Source: Gracilariopsis chorda (lineage: Eukaryota > Rhodophyta > Florideophyceae > Gracilariales > Gracilariaceae). From it: a DNA stretch of 64,000 nucleotides. The notes beneath the pieces were generated by a model that worked only from the letters and a program-made list of their open reading frames with translations, made no database searches and had not been told where the DNA came from. Where the stretch lies: NCBI GenBank assembly GCA_003194525.1, contig NBIV01000320.1:18422-82421 (forward strand), read 5' to 3'. Below, one piece after another: positions 58,822 to 64,000 of this stretch. How positions within the stretch are numbered: the stretch's first letter is position 1; every line of letters starts with the position of its first letter. The translations under genes and the position numbers were made by a program.

Positions 58822-59600
58822 TGTTGGCAGTAGTACCTGTGCTGTCACTGAAAACCAAATGTTCCGGGGAGCATGGGCTGTTTTAGAGGGTACCTCTGCA
58901 AAAGCGCATATGCGCGTGTGCGCGAACCCAACGTGAAACTGGCTTCTGATTGGCTATGGCAAATGTACATATGCAACGTGGTGCGTACAAGTGGTATGGC
59001 ATAACTGGATCGGTTGTACACACCCACGTGTCCAGCTACGACAGTGGTCACAGTGTACGTTGTGTGCAGGGGATACTGGTGAAGTGGATGACACCTGGTA
59101 CAAGTGGTACAGCAGTGGTTGGTACAATGGTAAGGTGCGCATGCACTGTCAGCAGGTTTACACATGCACGGGTATATTGATGACGTGGGTGTTGTGTGCA
59201 TTGCCACATGATGACATGGCACTAACACCACAGGTTACGTGCCGACTTACCGTGACGTGTTGACTTACCGTGATGTGTTGGCATGTGCTGGCGTGTGTTG
59301 AAGTCGTGAATTTGTGCCTTGTCATGGTCATGTGTATGCACGTAACTATTACAGAACGTTGGTGCGTTCGTGTGCGTTGGTGTAATGAGGTTGTGCTGAG
59401 CTGGCTATGTCATGTTAGATGATGATTGGTAGTATTGAGTGTCCCTGCTTAGTGGTTTAGGTTTTACTTGTAGTTGGTGTTCCCGCGCAATTCGAGTTTA
59501 GAGTGGTATATAAGATGTGCCTGAAGGACCTCGAAGTAAATCCAAGCCAGAGCTGGCGAACGTCCCTTCCATCCCTTCAACTTCCTTTCAACTTTCAACA
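58822..59600 (+). repeat. 3' LTR of element B
   Basis: Same length as the 5' LTR (779 bp). Palindrome at 58904-58915, hairpin at 58885-58897, TATA element at 59507-59514. Confidence 0.92.
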
Positions 59601-59601
59601 C

Positions 59602-62124
59602 AGGAGTGGATTCAATATGTTCCGTATCACTCTCAATGTTGAATGGGGTGTCCACAGAAACCATACTACCACTCTCAGTATCCATTTCAGAGTGATCTGT
59701 GCATTCATAAGTATCATCTGATGCACCTTCATCACTCATAACATGTTCCAGAAATGGTGACCCAGGGAACTTGGACTCGTCAAATGTCACATGCCGAGAC
59801 TTTACAATGCGTGGAATCTCATCACTATCATTGACTAAAACATCATACACGCCATGCTCAAGAGTCTGCAAGTACACTCCTTCAAGTGCACGAGACTCGA
59901 ACTTGGTATCCGGTTTCATCTTAAGCACGAACGCAGCACACCCAAACACTTTGACATGCTTCAGGGGTGGTTTTGAACCAGTCATCAAAAGGTAAGGGCT
60001 GCTTCCAGTTGCTGAGTGATAAACCCTATTGCGAACATGTATGACGTGCTTTAATGCGTATTGCCACAAGCACTCTGGGAGACTTGCCTGTATGAGCAAA
60101 GCTCGAGCAGCTTCCTCCATAGTGCGATTGATGCGCTCGGCTATTGCATTGTGTTCCGGAGTATACGGAGGAGAGAAAGAAGTGTCTTGAAGATTGTTGG
60201 CAGGGTTCAACTGCAACGCAATATACTCCTGGGCATTATCCCAGTGCACTTTCGCAATGGCCACTCCTCAAAGCTGCTGGAACTTGTGCTCAACTGCATC
60301 GAATACAACAGCAATTTCACTTTTATGGGTCATGAAGCCTAAGAGTGCATACCTTGAATGCTCGTCAAGGAAGGTAGAGGCATATTGAAACCTTTGTGGG
60401 AATGAAGGTACAAGGGGTCTTAGTATATCGGAGTGTACCACCTCACCTACGGCTGATGCTCGGTCGTATTTTCCAGGGAACGGAAGTTTATGCGCCTTAC
60501 CAAGCATACACGGGCGGCATATCTCCTCCATTCCCGACATCTTCGGCACCCCTTCAGCATGTTTGTAAACTGACTGGAGGTCGCGCGCATTGATGTGGGC
60601 AAGTCGCCGATGCCATAGATTAGCAATACTGGACTCCGATGTCTTCATGCAATGATCTCCACTAGTTGGTGACGAGGATGGGGTTGGGTTGGTACCTTGC
60701 AATATCGGATCGGGTAAGGTGTGCAACCCCGAGCGTCGATCGCGATGGCCACTACCGACTACAAAACCATTGTCCAGGGTGAGACGAACTTCACCTGAGC
60801 GAAAGAAAGATTCAATGCCCTTGTCCGCCAAGCATCCTATGGACACCAAATTGTATTCCAGTTCTGGAACGAACAGGACATCAGTCAATCGTAGGGTTGC
60901 GTACTCAAATGGCAATATTATGTCACCCCGCTGCGTTGCACATACTTCAGTATTGTCGGCAAGCATGATGGTTCGAGTTTCTACGTTGTGCAAAGACTCG
61001 GGAATAAACGCAGACACCGAATGGAAAAATTGTGATGTAGCACCACTATCGGCATAGGTGTCCATATCACAACTGTCGGGAGGTAGGATGGAAGACTTTT
61101 CCAGTGCCTTACCACATACCTCAATCTTTGATGAACTACCAGCCGGCTTATTGCAAGACTTGGACGCCCCAGATTTGCTCTTCGATTTGACGTTAAGCTT
61201 GTCCAGGATGCTTTTGGGTAAGTGATTATCTGGGTTATAGGGATTCACATGGCATCTGTCCTTTGTGTGACCATCACGATCACAGAATTCACAGTGATAA
61301 GTCCGGTTACTGGACACCACGAATGCTCTACCAGCTGTACTTGGCCGATCCTCAGAGTCACTTCCATCCCTGATGTGAGTGTGACTGGAGTTTTGGGACA
61401 CACGTGAACCACCAGAACTTTTGCTTCTGTTCTTCTTTCGACTTCGCGTACGTCCAGAACTAGAAGAACTGACCAGACGAGCATTGTACTCATCGATCAA
61501 AGTGGTTGCCACATAGTCCCAAGTCAGTTCCGATATGTCCTTGGTACGGAGTGCAGCAGCCGTGGAATCCAACGAACTGTTCGGATCAATGGAAGCAAGT
61601 AGCATAGGTGCCTTGTGAGACTCCGGTATAGCAGCATCCTTGCCCATACGGTCTAACTGAGCGAACAATGCCCTGTATTGATCCACATAGCCGGACATGT
61701 TCTCACCGCTGTACGACATTCGGAACAATCGTGTCTGCACTGCAATTCTAGATACAGTCCTATTGGAGGCATAACGTCCATCCAAGAGTTGCAACATACG
61801 TGCAGGATCATCATCCACGTCCATGACTACGCGTAATGGAGCATCACCAAGAGCACAGATGATGATACCACAAGCCTTTTCTCGTTTCGCAATGATACGG
61901 GGAGTTGCTATTTCAGTGCCACTACCTGCGGTAGTTGTGTCTTGCGTTGAAATATCTGTGGTAGATTCAACCCCAGAGGGATTCGCGACATTCCAGACAC
62001 CATTAATACGGCATGCAGCACGGAGACGGTGACGCCACAGCATATAATCATCACCACGCTTACCATGGAAACGAGGAATTTTCATTCCAGATGTGGATTC
62101 CGTTTCAACTTCGGAGTCGGACAT
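59602..62124 (-). pseudogene. Element C: gag, protease and integrase (one TGA)
   Basis: Starts at ATG 62124 (MSDSEVETESTSGMKIPRFH) and runs in one frame to 59602, with a TGA at 60268-60270 (GGA in copy A, so a G-to-T transversion in the coding sense). It carries the CCHC knuckle, protease YADSGATSQFFHS, integrase zinc domain and core with HWDNAQEY and ERINRTMEE. It then runs into B LTR sequence after SDTEHIES, so the trailing 50 codons of the open frame are LTR-derived and not real protein. Confidence 0.9.
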
Positions 62125-62911
62125 GGTTCCTATGGGACTAGAACCAAAGAAAAGCAACAAAAGCAACTATGTAGATGCCAAATGTAGTGATATCCACGCA
62201 ATGTATTGAAGCCGAAAGAGGGATTTCAAGGCTTCTGTTACACAAAGAACCAGAAAAACTGGAGCGGAGAAGAATCTCAAACACTCAACAGCGAAAACGT
62301 CAGCGGAGACCGTGTAACCAAGTCTACTACGCTTGTCGAGACGCGTCTCGTACGCGATCACAGGCAGAGTTCGGGTACTCAACGCCCGGAGTATACTCAC
62401 AGGACGTACTGATACGAGCCTGGACACAAATAAAACTTCTTAAGACGGGCGCACTGGCAGGAGATACTATCCCCGCTACCCTAGAGGTCCGAATCCTCTG
62501 GTCCCTGGTAACTCTCTCCAGGTGAGATGCGGTTTCTGCAACCAATCCTGCTCTGCGCACTTCAGAGCGAGGGGCTTTACAATCCGTACGAGACGTCCAA
62601 GGGAGGCTAGTAGCTGACGCGATAAGCTTTTACCAATTAACCCCTTCTAGTCGCCTGCCGGAAAATAGCGTGGTCTTCCTTGTGCGCTGAAGCAAAGAAG
62701 CAGGGATCGGAACAGGCGCAGGTCGGCTTACCAGAGAAGGTGTCTCTGAACGCTTTGCCTACTTTCACCACTGCCACTCGACTTCCACAAGATTCGCTCG
62801 CTCGCAACGCAATGCGTACCTGCGCGAAAGAAGAACCAGTCTTCGTAGAATCCAAAGAGATATTAGTAGAGCGCGACGTCTGCGAAAAGTCGACGCTCTT
62901 GGCCCATAACC
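62125..62911 (-). other. Element C leader and primer-binding site
   Basis: Homologous to the A leader. Conserved hairpin block at 62452-62508; palindrome CGAGACGCGTCTCG at 62337-62350. The primer-binding site at 62898-62911 reads GGTTATGGGCC then AAG, one mismatch to the consensus, which may weaken priming. Confidence 0.65.
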
Positions 62912-63641
62912 TGTTGAAATGCACGCGGGTTATGAAAACAAAAGGGAAGAAACAACGGGAGGAAGAAGAAACAAGAAAATAAAACAAGGAAGGTTGTCAG
63001 CCTTAGTCGACCAGTTTACTCGACAGCAGGTAAAGCCAATCTACATATACCCTACCGCACACACTTCACCGTCGTCGCAGCAAGCGACAGCGGTAATTGC
63101 ACCATTACACTACACGTTATTCGTGTGTGCAGGTGTACACGAAAAGCGCGCACAATCTAGAGGGTCACAATTTCAAATAAATAAATCAATGCGGCAAATC
63201 CATTGCCAGTCCCTTGATCTGGAACCAGCTCTAAAAAATCAACAATTACCATCCTGGCACTCCAACCCCTCCGCGCAGCCCGCAAACGCACATTGTCCCA
63301 AATCACCCAATACAGCTCCCATTCGCATCTTCGGCATTGCAGCACAACCGTCTACTGCGCGCACACTTGGAGCAACCACATTGCTCCACTTGTGCATATC
63401 CGCAATCCAGTACCATACACTCCATAAACCCTTGTACGGTATACAATGCATATAGCATTTTGCAGTAGCCAATCACATTGCCATTTCACGTTGGGTTTGA
63501 GCAGAGGCGCACGTGCGCTTTTGGAGCGAGGGGCTCCAAAAGTGCCCATCGTCCCCTGAAGGTTTGGTTTTGGACCAAGCTGACACCTTCTGTGGGGGTT
63601 GGCCAGGCACTCCACCACTTGTAGAGTTCAACACTTCAACA
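62912..63641 (-). repeat. 5' LTR of element C (730 bp)
   Basis: Homologous to the A LTRs with small indels. Its palindrome reads GCGCACGTGCGC (63507-63518): two symmetrical changes keep it perfectly self-complementary. The right end interrupts fragment D. Confidence 0.9.
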
Positions 63642-64000
63642 ATAGTAGGACTAAGTGGCTTAGTCAGTATGTGAGAATCATTGTCCTCACTTGCCACATA
63701 TTCCACGCTTATCACCTTGCTTTCGACCAAGTCCCAGATAAAGTGTATCTTCACGTCAATGTGTTTGGCACGTCCAGAGAGGCAACGCTCACTAATGGCC
63801 CACTCAATTGCACATTGATTATCTGAGCGTAGTGGAGTACTGTCATTAAGCGGTATCCCAGATTCCTCAAGTACTCGAGATATCCACATTAGCTCTTGAC
63901 TTGCCATCACTAATGCGTAATACTCAGACTCGGCTGTAGACAATGCCACCGACGCCTGCTTACGGGCACCGTAGAAACAAACACATGACCCAAGTTTGAT
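63642..64000 (-). pseudogene. Fragment D: copia RNase H (partial, runs off the window)
   Basis: Minus-strand text ASVALSTAESEYYALVMASQ, ELMWISRVLEESG, DNQCAIEWAISERC, KHIDVKIHFIWDL and NDSHILTKPLSPTI is a copia RNase H C-terminus, open and free of stops in the visible part. It is cut after LSPTI by the 5' LTR of C. It is closest to fragment E, so both belong to a third subfamily. Confidence 0.8.

Larger units (their letters stand above)
52778..59600 (+). mobile_element. Copia element B, complete, young, inside element C
   Basis: Two 779-bp LTRs (52778-53556 and 58822-59600) differ at about 16 positions by hand count, roughly 2%. Between them are primer-binding site, leader, a gag-pol frame with one stop, and polypurine tract. 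Its orientation is opposite to A, C, F, D and E. The bases next to the LTRs (left TGGCT, right CAGGA) are not a target-site duplication. Confidence 0.92.
51290..63641 (-). mobile_element. Copia element C, interrupted by element B
   Basis: Same family as A. 5' LTR 62912-63641, gag to mid-integrase at 62124-59602, RT end and RNase H at 52777-52017, 3' LTR shared with A. Element B (52778-59600) lies between the two coding parts. Relative to A, about 1,065 bp of C (the counterpart of A 46915-47979) are missing at the junction. Confidence 0.85.

Noticed and set aside
59464..59601. C-terminal peptide continuing element C integrase to 59464
   Set aside because: It is the antisense of the B LTR read through the junction, not part of the polyprotein.
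1..64000. CRISPR array, bacterial operons or phage genes
   Set aside because: No regularly spaced direct repeats, no Shine-Dalgarno-type starts, and the dominant content is eukaryotic LTR retrotransposons.

Overview
The window is eukaryotic. About four fifths of it (roughly 12.2-64 kb) is LTR retrotransposon of two orders: chromodomain-bearing Ty3/gypsy elements, mostly decayed, and Ty1/copia elements, some nearly intact. Genes lack prokaryotic operon signals and convincing long introns. An intron-poor, repeat-rich genome such as a red alga (Chondrus-like) would fit, but this is inference and the sequence alone cannot prove it.

Left block (1-12.1 kb): a compact accessory cluster. It starts with the tail of a transposase-like ORF (+). 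Next come a coiled-coil gene on the minus strand (2887-666) and a long gene on the plus strand (4008-8126), which diverge from a region holding a 53-bp inverted repeat (3558-3610/3657-3709). The plus gene is one continuous frame of about 1,370 codons: a basic N-terminus, a ParB/sulfiredoxin-like domain with a GLHR motif, an unknown helical domain, and a C-terminal Fe(II)/2-oxoglutarate dioxygenase-like domain. Further right are a small minus-strand gene (8909-8247), a polytopic membrane-protein gene (minus, 11177-9418) and an intact charged coiled-coil gene (plus, 11256-12098). Several genes here are interrupted by in-frame stops but by few or no frameshifts. Most of those stops can be explained by one C-to-T or G-to-A transition.

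Middle (12.2-38.7 kb): fossils. These are a gypsy integrase tail with a long linker and a chromodomain, followed by its LTR (12.2-15.3 kb); two related gag remnants head to head (15.6-16.7 minus, 18.2-19.2 plus); a decayed plus-strand gypsy RT-RH-IN (20.8-23.8 kb); an unidentified gag-like stretch (25.9-27.2 kb); a minus-strand chromodomain gypsy element lacking its RT (27.3-32.4 kb); and two copia remnants (33.2-34.2 and 37.5-38.7 kb).

Right (38.7-64 kb): nested copia elements. Element F (minus, old, LTRs roughly 10-15% different) sits in the RNase H region of a fragment E. Elements A and C (minus, one family) form a tandem LTR-A-LTR-C-LTR that shares its middle LTR. Element B (plus, 779-bp LTRs about 2% different by hand count) lies inside C, where about 1.07 kb of C is missing. 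A fragment D runs off the window. The A/C and B/F families have very different proteins but share three non-coding modules: a conserved U3 block, a primer-binding site matching the anticodon half of initiator tRNA-Met (as in Drosophila copia), and a leader hairpin.
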